NCBI GenBank assembly: GCA_018105865.1
Contig: CM030832.1
Location: 16,209,519 to 16,273,518 of the forward strand
Source of the DNA: Metaphire vulgaris
Lineage: Eukaryota > Annelida > Clitellata > Crassiclitellata > Megascolecidae
Direction of reading: 5' to 3'
DNA: 64,000 nucleotides
This document shows, in pieces, positions 1 to 10,220 of this stretch. The notes under the pieces are model-generated. The model saw only the letters and a program-made list of their open reading frames with translations, was not told the DNA's origin and made no database searches. The stretch's first letter is position 1, and the number at the start of each line of letters is the position of its first letter. The position numbers and the translations under genes were made by a program.

Positions 1-779
1 ATTGGATTTTATTCCAAACCTGGCCCTCTTCAGGGGAATGTATTGCTTGAAAGCCAGGCGACCTTTCCTCAGCATCAGTGATTCATCAATTGCTATATTC
101 TGCTCTGGAATATAGACTGAAGAGAATTGTTGAATCACTGAATCATAGAAGGGTTTTATTTTGGCAAAGGATTTGTCGCCTTTACTTGGAAATGTACCGG
201 GCAGTGTCGAATTGTTGACAAAATGCAAGCATTTTAGCAACAATCCGAAACTGTTCTCACTAATAATTTTTTGTACGTATGGGGTTTCAAATAATGGCTT
301 TTTGGTCCAGTACATTTCCAGTTCAGGCTTGTAAAGTATCCCTTGGTAATGACTATAGACAAAAACACAAGCAGTTCATCTTTGTCAACATCTACCCATT
401 TCCTAAACCTGGATCAGGGTTTCAGAGGACCCTACTGCAGCTGATGTGCATGCCTGTTTGTCTCCAGTACAATCATTTCTAACATGTCATTCGTTAGAAA
501 GAGTCTAAAGTACTGTATGACATCTTTTATGCCAGGTATTACTGCCTTCTTACCAAGGGTACCAGTGAAATCAATGCTGGAAGGCACGTGGTATGGACTA
601 TCACTCCATGCAAAGTCTAAACTAGCATCATATGATACTGTACCACCGCTGTCTTCGCTCTCTGGATCGCTCTCCGAGTCTTCGAGTTAACTTTCGCTGG
701 TGTAGAGAGACGAGTCGTCGTCCAATTCTTCTAGCAAAAGCTGAACATCGGCAGCAGAAAGTCTCTTTCTGAAAGCCAT
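1..779 (-). pseudogene. piggyBac-type transposase, N-terminal and DDE part, cut by window edge
   Basis: Read on the minus strand from the ATG at 777-779, the frame starts MAFRKRLSAADVQLLLEELD, runs through an acidic Ser/Glu/Asp-rich stretch, and then gives the core of a piggyBac (DDE_Tnp_1_7) transposase. The clearest block is near 60-130, where IAIDESLMLRKGRLAFKQY holds the Asp that is catalytic in this family. Such enzymes cut and paste DNA at TTAA sites. The frame has an in-frame TAA at 687-689, another stop after NDM near 483-488, and shifts around 330-420, so the copy is dead. The C-terminal cysteine-rich part would lie to the left of the window. It resembles in type, but is not obviously the same subfamily as, the piggyBac remnant at 58.8-59.3 kb. 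Confidence 0.8.
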
Positions 780-899
780 CTTCCAACACGGCGCAGTTCA
801 ATGTGACCCCCGGTCCCAAGAAATACATATTGCTAAACCTCTAGAGCCTTTATAGCTGAGAAATTGGTGCCATCTAGCAAATGGATGGCTACTTAAGCG

Positions 900-1145
900 T
901 TTTATAGCATAAAATGTATCTGATATATCGCATGTGGCCGACGAAACGCTATGGAACTTCTTGACGAGCCTAGCTCGGGGATCCCAAATAAGAAAAGATG
1001 GCGGTGGACGAGCTGAGCTCGGGGATCCCAGTGAAGGGAGGGGTTAATGGCGCAAGCCACCTGCATCGCTGCTTGCCTAGTACCAGAGATCAGTGCCGGA
1101 AACTCTGTGCTCATTCGAGTATAGGACTACCTTTACCTTTACTGT
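900..1145 (+). repeat. SINE-like 3' fragment
   Basis: The stretch around 1044-1135 resembles the 3' half of the tRNA-derived SINE at 30389-30680: a cytosine/guanine-rich block, then an AGATCAGTGCCG motif (AGATCAGCGCCG there), then a short tail of CTTTAC repeats. No tRNA-like head is visible here. Two copies of a GAGCTCGGGGATCCC-type word lie at about 970 and 1015. Assignment is by eye and tentative. Confidence 0.4.
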
Positions 1146-1217
1146 GATTGTTTTTTAATTATTGTATCAACACTCTACTTGTTATCTTATTGTTGAAGTA
1201 TTAAGGACAAGACACTG

Positions 1218-1268
<51 letters not shown>

Positions 1269-1310
1269 CTGGTATATATGTATATATATGTATATATATA
1301 TACACTGTGA
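1218..1310. repeat. (TA)n microsatellite
   Basis: Alternating TA tract with a few TG interruptions. It directly abuts the mariner-like remnant to its right. Confidence 0.9.
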
Positions 1311-1317
1311 GCCATAA

Positions 1318-1640
1318 AAACCAAAGCCTTTTTAATTTTGCAATAACTTTGTCAAATTTTGACCAAGCGTGGGAGACCACGGATCTGGACCGATGAATCT
1401 GGGTGTTTCTTGGTAAAGCATGGCCACAATTCCAGTCACAGCAGTGTGCAGGTGCACTGTCCTGCTGAAAGATGAACAGTTCACCGGTGATTGAATGGAT
1501 GGTAGGGAGCATCGCTTGCAGCAGCACATCACTGTAATAGGCGCCATTCGCCTTGACACTCAGCGTCAATGAAGATGGTACTTGTGCAACCCAGTTTGGA
1601 TACATCATTGGAAATCATTATTGATTTGCTGAACGTTGGG
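1318..1640 (-). pseudogene. Tc1/mariner-like transposase fragment
   Basis: The minus strand encodes VKANGAYYSDVLLQAMLP followed by FIFQQDSAPAH, a hallmark of the second catalytic Asp block in Tc1/mariner transposases (Asp followed by SAPAH). Downstream there is sequence like RETPRFIGPDPWSP, where the usual family text is ETPDFI, but in a different frame, so at least one frameshift is present. Only about 100 of the usual 340 residues are recognisable; neither the helix-turn-helix nor the terminal inverted repeats are seen. The two overlapping frames at 1201-1608 and 1332-1559 are pieces of this one broken gene. Confidence 0.75.
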
Positions 1641-1799
1641 TGTGTGCAAATCAGTTTCTTGGCTGTAATGACACATTTCTTGACTGCAATCGAAGCATTA
1701 ATGTGATCATTTTGTAATATTTGATAAAAATCTGTCATGTAATGATCATATAAATAAAGTCTGCAAAACTGCTTATATGCAAATTAGAGACATTCGATG

Positions 1800-2167
1800 A
1801 ATTTGGGATCTTGTGCCGAAGTCTGCTCTGTTACCTCTTGCCAATGCTCTTATTACCAGAAGGCTTGATTATTACAATTCCCTTTACAATGGTATGACCA
1901 AATATGATTAGCACAAGCTTCAAAGGATTCAGAATTCTATTGCCTGGGTCATTACAAACACTCATAAGCATGAACATATTAAACCTGAACTTAAAACTGG
2001 CTGCTGCTGGAAAGAAAATTGTATTCAAAACTAGTCTCCTGGTTTATAAAACACTGCAGTCTGGCCGACTTCAATATTTGAAATCTATTGTAAACCACCC
2101 AAAACATTCCCATTCAACAAGATTTGTTAATTCATTGTTGAATATTCCCAGAACCAACACCGATGTT

Positions 2168-2216
<49 letters not shown>
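1800..2216 (+). mobile_element. L2-like LINE 3' fragment with (TAA)n tail
   Basis: Broken reading frames give SALLPLANALI, RLDYYNSLYNGM, KLQRIQNSIAW and KTLQSGRLQYLKSIVNHP. These are the C-terminal blocks of an L2/CR1-group reverse transcriptase ORF, and the same blocks recur at 39.3-39.8 kb and 63.4-63.8 kb. The copy stops at RTNTDV and passes directly into a (TAA)n tract at 2168-2216. Confidence 0.75.
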
Positions 2217-2218
<2 letters not shown>

Positions 2219-2300
2219 TAAAATAATAATAATAATAATGTGATTTAAAGTGGTTTAGCAGACTAAGTAGGCCTGGGTGAAAACTACTGTAGTAGCTCTC
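2217..2300 (-). repeat. CR1-like 3' tail, reverse orientation
   Basis: AATGTGATTTAAAGTGGTTTAG and the following bases are the reverse complement of the CR1-like LINE 3' end seen at 47710-47765 (AAACCACTT...AATCACATTATTATT). The same tail recurs at 23225 (+) and 53735 (-). Confidence 0.65.
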
Positions 2301-2324
2301 CACATTCAATAGCTAGCTTTCCGA

Positions 2325-3380
2325 GATGTAATGTAATGTAGCATTTGTATAGCACCTCTTATACTTCTACTCAGAAGCGCTCCTGGTATTGGAGTCGCAT
2401 GGTAAAGAAGTGAGATTTTAGCTTTAACATTGAGTGCGACGTTTCCCGTCTGTTTTTAGGCTTGGGGGTGAGGGGATTCTTTCCACCTTTCTGGCTCCTC
2501 CCCTCCCAGATTCCTAGATTATCTATGCCTACAAGTTTGCCTAGTCTCGAAGGACTAGGAGGAGATAATCAGTGAAACGCAGGCAGACAACATCATCATG
2601 CAATAATCCATATGTATTATTATTCAACGATAAAATTTCCACATAACAGCAATGCATTCAATAATCAATACAGATATAAACAATACTTTAACGATATAAT
2701 CCTATTTTTGCTTACCAGACGAGGCTACTTTTCCTCACAAGATCAGTGATCCTAGCCCGATTAGTAACCGTCCTTCTCATGCACTCCTGTGATTAAGCAT
2801 TAAGGGTGATTATTATACATCCGTCTGCACAGTCCCCCAACAAAAAGCCCAGGGAGCCCGTTACCACCATTTATATATCCCTAGCATCCTGCCCACCTCT
2901 TGCCGAAGTCTCAGCTAGCCTGAGCTAGGCCTGCAGGAGATCTATGACTCTCACTCTCCCCCATCACCTCATCTGGGATAGGGGTTTTATGGTTGGCTAT
3001 AATGACACTCAATTATAATGTTTTATAAGTGCTCAGTTAAACACAGAGTTATGCACTAAAAGATATCTTGCACCATAACGGCGAATGAGCAGAGCGAGGG
3101 AGTAAAGTAGTGATGCCCGAATGGATGGGTTCAAGGCATTCCAAAGGGAGGGTCCAGTTGCTGAAAATGCTCGACACTGAGTAAAAGCAGTTGGGACAGA
3201 AACATTCTTCCGATCAGTGAATGGAGCAGGCGATGTGCAGTGGAAGAGGGTGATTTGAAAAGCTCAGTAATGTAAGACAGGACCTGACCTCAAAGTGCTG
3301 CAGAAACAATAATTACTTGTTTGCATTTAATTCAGTCAGAAATTGGAAGCCAGTGGAGGGTGTTCAGCATAAAGTCTGAG
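2325..3380 (-). mobile_element. L2-like LINE 3' region, split by an insertion
   Basis: The two flanks, about 2325-2438 and 3083-3380, are reverse complements of the L2-like C-terminal region on the + strand at 5523-5852. Shared blocks include the words encoding SYIT-LFKSPSSTAHRLL, WNALNPSIRE-type residues and the CAGGAGCGC...TAGAAGTATAAGAGGTGC 3' region. The right flank also encodes LHWLPIS. A block of about 645 bp, listed separately, interrupts this LINE. Confidence 0.7.
2439..3082. mobile_element. unclassified ~645-bp insertion inside an L2-like LINE
   Basis: This block separates two parts of one L2-like LINE (CATTGAG on the left, TGAGCAGAGCG on the right) and is absent from the other copy at 5523-5852. 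The possible ends, TGCGACGTTT and the reverse complement TTCGCCGTTA, agree at about 7 of 9 positions and are flanked by TGAG on both sides. That would fit a DNA element with a 4-bp target duplication, but the evidence is thin. No ORF or LTR structure was recognised. Confidence 0.4.
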
Positions 3381-3394
3381 ATGCTAGAGTATCT

Positions 3395-4240
3395 AGATAA
3401 CCTTTAAATCCGTTTCTTGTTTCAACTGTCACTCACATCTGGTCCAAACTGTTCCATTTGTCAAAACCCTTGCACTAAAAAATGTTCTTTCTTGGACCCA
3501 TCCTTTGCTTAACCAATTTGCATATGTGGCCTCTTGTGCAGCTAAAGTGTGCCAATGTAAAGAATTGATCGGATGGCACATCTTCTTTCCCAGTCATTAT
3601 TTTGTGTGTTACTATCAAATCCCCCCTCTCTTCTCCTTTCTAATGTTGTCAATCCACAATATTGAAGTCTTTTGTAGCTTAAATTATGGCATCCATTGAC
3701 CATCTTTGTTGTTCATCTTTGCATGTTTTCTAGAAGCTTTATATCCTTTTTCAAAATGGTTTCCATGCCTGAACACAGTATGCCAGATGAGGCCTTACTA
3801 ACGACTGATATAGTTTTATGATTACCGGTATCTCTTTGTCTTACTATTGTTCTTTTCATAATTCTCAACATTCGGTTGCCCTTTTTTGCTGCCTCCATGC
3901 ATTGTTGATATGTATTCATACTTCTATGGATGATTGCCACCAAGTCCCTTTTTTCCTCTATGGCAGTTGGAACCTTTTCCCTAAAGCATATTCATTACCA
4001 TTATTAGATTTCCATCAGCACTACAGAACAGTTGTCAATGCTAAAAAGCATCTGCCAGTCCACAGACCACTGAAACAATTTCCTTTGATCCTTCTTTAAA
4101 ATTTTAGCATCATCAACAGAGTTGATGTTTCTGCACATCTGTGCATTATCGGCAAACTTTGAAATTTTGGATAGTAATCCTTCATCGATATCATTTTTAT
4201 ATTTGTTAGGAATAGGAAAGCAATAGCCCAAGCATTGAGC
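3395..4240 (-). mobile_element. CR1-like LINE 3' region, degenerate
   Basis: On the minus strand, 4240 to 3700 encodes DEGLLSKISKFADNAQMCRNI, HRSMN-YQQCMEAAKKGN and IMKRTIV in changing frames. These match the + strand CR1-like LINE at 46870-47230. The part at 3395-3700 corresponds to the CR1 3' region (compare 47400-47690). Several frameshifts are present, so no product is expected. Confidence 0.7.
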
Positions 4241-4520
4241 CCTGAGACTTTATGCTTAACACCCTCCACTGGCTTCCAATTTCTGACTGCATTAAATTCA
4301 AACAAGTAATTATTTTTCTGCAGCACTTCTCAACATTCGGTTGCCCTTTTTTGCTGCCTCCATGCATTGTTGATATTATTGACTTATGGATGATTCCAAG
4401 TCCCTTTTTTTCCTTTATGGATGAACCTTTTCCTAAAGCATATTGTTCCAGCACTTCTCAAAGGTTGCCATTTTTTTTGACATTGTTGAGACAGTACTTC
4501 TATGGAGACACCAAGTCCCT
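4240..4520. mobile_element. mosaic of short LINE pieces
   Basis: This interval alternates short pieces of known families. About 4245-4328 is + strand L2-like (LNTLHWLPISDCIKFK). About 4328-4430 is a minus-strand CR1-like piece that repeats the word at 3867-3912. About 4440-4515 mixes L2-like and CR1-like words just before the RTE-like LINE starts. Confidence 0.5.
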
Positions 4521-5515
4521 TTTGACTGGAGAGACAGAAGACTGATAGCAAACCTATACCTTGGACAGTCAGTGAAGGTGAGAATAGAGGGAGAACTGAG
4601 TGAATCGTGTATGATTGGGAGAGGAGTAAGGCAGGGATGTCCACTGTCACCGCTGTTGTTTAACATATACATCGAAGAATTAGTACAAGAGGCAATGGAG
4701 AATACAGATAAAGGAGTCAAAGTCGGAGGAGTACTACTAAAGATGCTGCACTTCGCAGACGATCAGGCCATGCTAGCAAGCAATCAAAAAGGGCTTCAGG
4801 AAGTAATGGATAAACTGATAAAAGTGTCAGAAAAGTATGGAATGAGAATCAATACAAAAAGACTAAAGTTATGGTAATAAGTAAAAAAGAAGGAATGAGA
4901 GTAGACATAAAGATTTACGGACAGATCATAGAGCAAGTGAAGGAATTTAGCTATCTAGGAAGTCTGATAACAACTGATGCCAGATGCAATAAAGAGATAA
5001 GAAGACATATAGCAATAGCAAAGGAAGCTTTTTACAAGAGAAAGGAGCTGATGCAAAGTAAACTAAAACTAAACCTAAAAAAGAGATTGGTAAAAACATT
5101 GATATGGAGTGTGGCGTTGTATGGGGTGGAGACGTGGACAATGAGAAAGGAAGATATAAAACGATTAGAGGCTTTTGAAATGTGGATTTGGAGGAAAATG
5201 CTAAAAGTAAAATACACAGAGCATAAAACAAACGAGGAAGTCATGAAGGAGATAGAGGAAGAAAGAAGCCTGATAGATACAATCCGGAAAAGGCAGAGAA
5301 ATTGGATGGGACATGTCCTCCGGCATGACTCTCTACTAAGAACAATAATCGAAGGAAAAATGGAGGGAAAGAGAGTGAGAGGTAGACCGAGAAAGATGAT
5401 GTTGGAGTGGATGATGAATAAAGGATATCAGGAACTCAAAGAAGAAGCAAGCAATCGATCGGAGTGGAGAAACTGGATACCTGGACCTGTCGAGAGACAG
5501 AAACACTGATGAACA
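4518..5515 (+). pseudogene. RTE-like LINE reverse transcriptase, 5'-truncated copy
   Basis: This frame encodes the 3' half of a non-LTR retrotransposon ORF. Visible are GVRQGCPLSPLLFN (reverse transcriptase block), LHFADDQAMLA, which contains the FADD form of the catalytic YxDD box, FSYLGSLITTDARCNKEIRR, then WRKMLKVKYTEHKTNEEVM and RGRPRKMMLEWMM near the C-terminus. The copy begins inside the RT domain at DWRDRRLIANLYLGQ and has one 1-base frameshift near 4865. It closely matches the minus-strand LINE at 31.4-34.2 kb, so both are recent copies of one family. The clade assignment (RTE-like) is by general resemblance. Confidence 0.85.
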
Positions 5516-5522
5516 GCACTTC

Positions 5523-5852
5523 AAGGTCAGGCGCCGTCTTACATTACTCAGCTTTTCAAATCACCCTCTTCCACTGCTCATCGCCTGCTCCGCTCCACTG
5601 ATCAGAAGAATGTTTATGTCCCCAGATCAGGCACTGCTCTTACTCAGCGTTGGGCTTTTGCAGTGACTGGACCCTCCTTCTGGAATGCCTTGAACCCATC
5701 CATTCGGGAATCACTTGTTACTCCCTCGCTCTGCTCAATGCAAAAGCTAAAGTCTCACTACTTTACCCTGCAACTCCAATGCCAGGAGCGCCTCTGAGTA
5801 GAAATATAAGAGGCGCCATACAAATTCCACATTACATTACATTACTCCACTA
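5523..5852 (+). mobile_element. L2-like LINE 3' end
   Basis: One frame gives LFKSPSSTAHRLLRSTDQKN, then RWAFAVTGPSFWNALNPSIR and a Phe/Leu-rich end, the usual C-terminus of L2-type ORF2. The 3' UTR ends in TACATTACATTAC repeats. It joins directly to the RTE-like LINE on its left. Confidence 0.7.
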
Positions 5853-5869
5853 ATAACTCTTGCCCATTC

Positions 5870-6115
5870 CGAATGGCTACACCTTATGCCAACCTTCTAT
5901 CTTCTTCCCTTCAACCAATTTTGAATCTATCTGAGAATATTCCCTCATATTCCACAGAGCTTCAGTTTGGAAGCTAGTCTTATGTGGGGCACTTTATCAA
6001 AAGCTTTGGCAAAATCTAAATATATTATGTCTTCTTCCTTGCCCTCACCTAGTTATCAGAAACCTCCAGAAAGTCTAACAGATTGGTCAGACATGAAAGT
6101 CCCTTTGTAAATCCA
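5870..6115 (-). mobile_element. CR1-like LINE fragment
   Basis: The reverse complement matches the CR1-like reverse transcriptase region at 46540-46800 (blocks LDFLEEV, DIIYLDFAKAF, RLAAKL). Frames are broken. Confidence 0.7.
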
Positions 6116-6330
6116 GGTTTGAAAGCTTTCTCTATTTCTGGCCCAAAAGTATGAAACTCTCTTCCCTCAGCTGTCAGATCTTTCATAGAATTGAGCATTT
6201 TCAGATCTAGGCTTAAAACACATCTCTTTCAATTAGCATATCTTCCATAGATCTGCTTCACTATTTCACACTGACTGAATCTCTGGAATGACCTGGTCTT
6301 TTGTGACCGGCTTTGAAGTACTTTAGAGTA
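6115..6330 (+). mobile_element. L2-like LINE 3' end
   Basis: The end of an L2-like ORF (KAFSISGPKVWNSLPSAV-like in broken frames, then FRSRLKTHLFQL) and its UTR are visible, matching 63730-63960. Confidence 0.65.
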
Positions 6331-6628
6331 TTATTGGACCACTTAATGTGTCTATCATTCACTATGTATTTTCTCAATAAACCAGTAAGCAAGCAGCTGT
6401 TTGGTTGCTAAAGAACTATATGGTCTTGTCTGTTTGTTAGGCAGAGCATTGATATTAGACACAGCATATTAAATATTCTATGGTAGAGATGTAGTCCTTG
6501 GTATGTGTGCTCAAGTTGTACTTGAGTACAAATTTTCAGTACTTGTACTTGGAGGCCAGGTACTTGTACTTGAGACCCCAGTACTTGTACTGATGTGTAC
6601 TGCAATTGCTACATTTGCTTGCAGATTG

Positions 6629-6702
<74 letters not shown>

Positions 6703-6712
6703 CAACAACAAA
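6318..6712 (+). repeat. repeat family with ACTTGT array, copy 1, plus (TAA)n
   Basis: From ACCACTTAATGTGTC to the GTACTTGTACTTGAG array this stretch is a clear second copy of 8219-8567. The array of ACTTGT words resembles the subterminal arrays of the hAT-like elements elsewhere in the window. A (TAA)n tract at 6629-6700 follows. Confidence 0.7.
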
Positions 6713-6769
6713 GTTTAAAGTGGCTCTGTAGGGTCTGCCCTGTGTGAGAGCCACTGCTGTACACATCCA

Positions 6770-7190
6770 AATCTAGTATCATATAGTAATGAGGTTTATT
6801 TTGGAATCATTTGCAATCGTAGCCATTACTATCTTCTTGTCCAGTTCATTCCATCTGTCTACCAGTTTTGCACTAAAAAAGTGTTGTTTGCATCTCCCAA
6901 CCCGTTTCTTAAACAGTGTCATGTTGTGTCCTCCGGTTCCATCATACTGCTTCATTGTAAAAATCCTTTCTCTTGGCCTTTGATCATCTTTGTTGCTGTG
7001 TGCTGTACTCTTTCCAAAGTTTCTATGTCCTTCCACAATACTCAAAATGTGGGCGTACCAATGTCTTGTAAAGTCTTATTATTATTATTACCAGTGCATC
7101 CTTCTCTCTGCTCACTACCACTCTTTTGATCATACCTAGAATTATGTTTGCCTTCTTAGCTGCCTGTGACCATTGTCTAGATCAGTGGTT
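6770..7190 (-). mobile_element. CR1-like LINE C-terminal and 3' region
   Basis: The minus frame at 6779-7045 encodes TMKQYDGTGGHNMTLFKKRV, HFFSAKLVDRWNELDKKIV and a short end. This is the conserved C-terminal block of CR1-like ORF2 (compare 47447-47692: FFSARVVDKWNSLDE). Confidence 0.75.
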
Positions 7191-7265
7191 CTTAAAGTGG
7201 TGGTCCGCGTACTGGCGCCGGTCCGTGGACTGCTGATTGCCGGTCCATGAAAGAATTAAAAATAT
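7189..7265. mobile_element. hAT-type terminal sequence
   Basis: CAGTGGTTCTTAAAGTGGTG followed by GGTCCGCG is the common form of a hAT terminus; similar ends are at 12458 and 60256. No matching right end or 8-bp duplication was found, so the extent is unknown. The AT-rich stretch from 7265 to 7795 shows nothing else recognisable. Confidence 0.5.
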
Positions 7266-7795
7266 ATTTTAATTCTTAACTTATTTAGGCAAAATAGTCA
7301 AATTATTCGGATTAATTTAATTTATTTGGAATTTTTATAGAGTCTATGCATGGCTGCAATCAATTTCATGTTAATCTTGGTTAATACTGTATACCTAAAC
7401 TTTAGCATTGAGATAAGTCAAAGGTCGGTTTCCTTGAATGACAGCCAGTCAGTGCATCCATTGGCCAGTGAGGGGATGACAGATTTTGACCGACATCACA
7501 GATCGCCTCTTACCTTCTGACACTGAACCCGGGTCCATACAGGCAATAATAAAAACAAAACAAAAATGGGATTCATTTGAATGCTGGTAGTTCACTGCAA
7601 ATCACTCTGAGCTACAGCAAGCCTGGTGTTGATCTACTTGTTAAGAGTAAACAAACACATTTGTCACACTGGCTTGATAAATCTACTTTTGAATTGTTTT
7701 TTTGTGTTCGTTTTTGTTTTATTTTTAACTGGTGTTTTTAATAAAAAATTCTAGATAGGTCGCCCCCTTTTTTTGGTAAAAAATATGTGATTTGT

Positions 7796-8182
7796 TATGA
7801 CCTGTGTATAAGTCGACAAGAAAATTTAGGAGCTTACAGATTTCTTGAATTGCCTAATTATAGCTGATCTATACTGAAATTGAGTCAACAGGCGGCCACT
7901 CCCCTCCCCCAATCCGACGTCTCCTGTAAAGGTCAACGGTGTTTGCGGTACACAGAGGCCAAGGTCGGCCGCAGGGTTCAAACAGACAGCCTCTCCCCTC
8001 CCCAAATCCGACGCCTCCAAGCTGTTTACATGTCAAAGGTCATTGTAATGCATTAGGCAATGTTTTCCTTTACAAAAATTCTTTTGAAAATTGCATTGAC
8101 TCGCAGATAAGTCGACTCAGCATTCTAAAGTTAATTTTACAGCATAAATTTCTCGACTTATCCACGAGTATATACTGTATAT
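7796..8182. mobile_element. MITE with GTATAAGTCGA-type inverted repeats
   Basis: The left end has TGTATAAGTCGACAAGAAAA and the right end TTTCTCGACTTATCCACGAG, an inverted pair of about 25 bp with mismatches. The interior carries two related GC-rich blocks containing CTCCCCTCCCC-AATCCGACG (about 7895-7925 and 7992-8015). No coding sequence. The target duplication is not clear. Confidence 0.55.
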
Positions 8183-8218
8183 TGTCTATTCCAGGGCTTT
8201 TGTCAGTTTTCATTTGAT

Positions 8219-8567
8219 CACTTAATGTGTCATTGATCTCTTAATGTGTCTGTCATTCACTAGGTATTTTCCAAATAAACCCCTAAGCAGGCGGCTGTTC
8301 AGTTGCTGAAGAACTATGTGGTCTTGCCCGTTGGTTAGGCAGAGCATTGAAATTAAACACAGTGTATTAAATATTCTATGGTAAAGATGTAGTCCTTGGT
8401 GCTTGTACTCGAGTACAAATGTCCAGTACTTATAGTTGGAGGCCAGGTACTTGTACTCAAAGTTTTTTAAACTTGTACTTGAAGTTTTGGAATGCTTGTA
8501 CTTGTACTTTAGACCCAGGTGCTTGTACTTGTACTTGAAGTATTCTGGACTTGCTACATCTCTGTTA
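8219..8567 (+). repeat. repeat family with ACTTGT array, copy 2
   Basis: This is the second copy of the block at 6318-6620. Its right end, CTACATCTCTG, is an inverted match to AGATGTAG at 8390, so an element with a CAGAGATGTAG-like terminus may be nested within it. It sits inside minus-strand CR1-like sequence. Confidence 0.65.
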
Positions 8568-8945
8568 TATAGTTTTACAATTACCGGTATCTCTTTGTAC
8601 CGACTCACTATTGCTCTTTTAATCATTCCCAACATTTGGTTGCCCTTTTTTGCTGCCTCCATACTTTGTCGAGATAATTCATTCATAATTTCATACATCT
8701 ATGAATGATTACCCCAAGTCTTCTTTCCTCTGTGGTGGTTAGAACCACCCAAAACATATTCATTACCATAATTAGATTTTCCAACATGCATTAATAACAT
8801 TTGTCTATATTTAAAAGCACCTCTCAGTCCACATACCATCGAAGCAATATTTTAGATCTTCCTGTAAAATTTTAGCATCATCAACAGAGTCAATGTTTCT
8901 GCACATCTTTGTATGATTGACAAACTTTGAAATTTTGGATAGAAA
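8568..8945 (-). mobile_element. CR1-like LINE fragment
   Basis: The reverse complement encodes EAAKKGNQMLGMIKRAIV, as at 47165-47225, with broken frames either side. It lies immediately upstream of the first visible SLC17-like exon. Confidence 0.7.
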
Positions 8946-8965
8946 ATGTACCTATGTATTTCTAG

Positions 8966-9208
8966 AAAGAAGATGGTCAATTTATCTGGAATACTGACCA
9001 GCAAGGTGTTGCTTTATCTGCATTCTATTATGGATATATATTCACAAACGTCATTGGAGGAACTTTGGCTCAGAAAGTAGGAGGGAAGTTCGTGTTCCTA
9101 TTTGGAATATGTTGGACATCTGTTTTGACATTGTTAACACCAATCTGTACAGAGAAAGGAGGTTTTGGTGCTTTGGTAGCAGTCAGAGTTCTTGAGGGAG
9201 TTGGTGAA
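8966..9208 (+). CDS. SLC17-like anion transporter, exon A (first visible)
   Basis: An 81-codon exon lies between the acceptor TTTCTAG (8959-8965) and the donor GTGAGT (9209). It reads KEDGQFIWNTDQQGVALSAF, then YYGYIFTNVIGGTLAQKVGG, and ends RVLEGVGE. This matches the end of luminal loop 1, transmembrane helices 2-3 and the start of helix 4 of SLC17 transporters (sialin, vesicular glutamate and nucleotide transporters). The family moves organic anions such as sialic acid or glutamate across lysosomal or vesicle membranes. The Arg and two Glu of VRVLEGVGE are conserved in the family. It starts and ends in phase 0 and joins in frame to 10017. Upstream exons with the N-terminus and helix 1 were not found in the window. 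Which SLC17 paralogue this is cannot be decided here. Confidence 0.9.
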
Positions 9209-10016
9209 GTGAGTAGACTGTCTGCTATAAGCTTTTAATAAGAAGAGAGCCTTAGCAGGAACCACAGATAGATTAAAAATACCCAGTCAATTTTGTGTTT
9301 ATTCTCATACTTTTGAAAGCTGACAAACGAAAATCAACTCACAAATCTCCATACGTTTTACAATAACCTTATGTTTAAGTTACAGCTTGAAAAAAAGTGC
9401 CCAATAAAATACCTTGACTTGATCCTCCTATTCAAAATGTACCAATTAAGTTGGCCACTCCTCCCATAACCAATGATGCTTGAAACAGCTTCTACAAAAT
9501 TAAAATTTTTTTTTATGATACTTGAATAAGTTTCATTCAATGAAACATGATGTTGATTGCTTTTATTTCATAGCAGTGTCCACTCGCAAGGGATCATGTA
9601 TCCTTTATTATTGTTATATGAAATAAAAGTATTCTGAATTTAATTGATATGGAGAGAGAATTGTAATATTTCTAACAAAAGTGGTGTTGTAAGGTGGACA
9701 TTTTGTAATGTTAGCACATACAGTTAGATAGGAACTCAACATTTTTCTTGTTGATGAATAACCAAACTGGCTGTGATGCAGCATAAATAATTTAAATGCA
9801 TTTCATAAGATACTTCAGAGACTATACACTTAATAATGTTTTACTGCTACTTTTGTTTGATTTCATTATGATTATTAATTTACTATTGTTGTTAAAATAA
9901 GCCATCAAGTAGGATGAGAAGTGAGCACTAATCTAGACATGAAAGTTTGTTTTGATTCTAGTCTATAGATGTGCACAGATGATACTTTTGTTTACAGTGC
10001 TGTGTTATTTATGCAG
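9209..10016 (+). other. intron between exons A and B
   Basis: AT-rich intron with GT donor and TTATGCAG acceptor. I see no gene, repeat family or structured element in it. Confidence 0.8.
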
Positions 10017-10104
10017 GGTGTGACTTATCCGGCAATGCATGTATTAATTTCCCGATGGGCTGCACCAGCCCAACGTAGCAGAATTGCTACAGCTGTTTAT
10101 GCAG
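10017..10104 (+). CDS. SLC17-like anion transporter, exon B
   Basis: An 88-nt exon from acceptor TTATGCAG to donor GTGTCT. It reads GVTYPAMHVLISRWAAPAQR and continues SRIATAVYA, ending in phase 1 with the G of a Gly codon. Joined to exon A it gives EGVGEGVTYPAMH, a strongly conserved SLC17 helix-4 motif. The His aligns with His183 of human sialin, a position changed in sialic acid storage disease. The following RWAAPAQRSR is the short cytoplasmic loop before helix 5. Confidence 0.92.
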
Positions 10105-10220
10105 GTGTCTGTTTTGTTAATAAACTAAACACTCTAACTAATAGTTTGACAAAAGATAAGTTGATTTTACTGCTTTAATACTGTATAATTTTTCAATATT
10201 ATTAATTTGTTGGTCTAATA

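Noticed and set aside
2439..3082. Solo LTR
   Set aside because: No TG...CA ends with a 4-6 bp duplication, and no LTR retroelement proteins anywhere in the window.
4947..5244. Minus-strand ORFs over the LINE at 4518-5515
   Set aside because: Antisense shadows of the reverse transcriptase frame.
6503..6766. Poly-Asn/Leu/Ile ORFs
   Set aside because: Translation of the (TAA)n tract.
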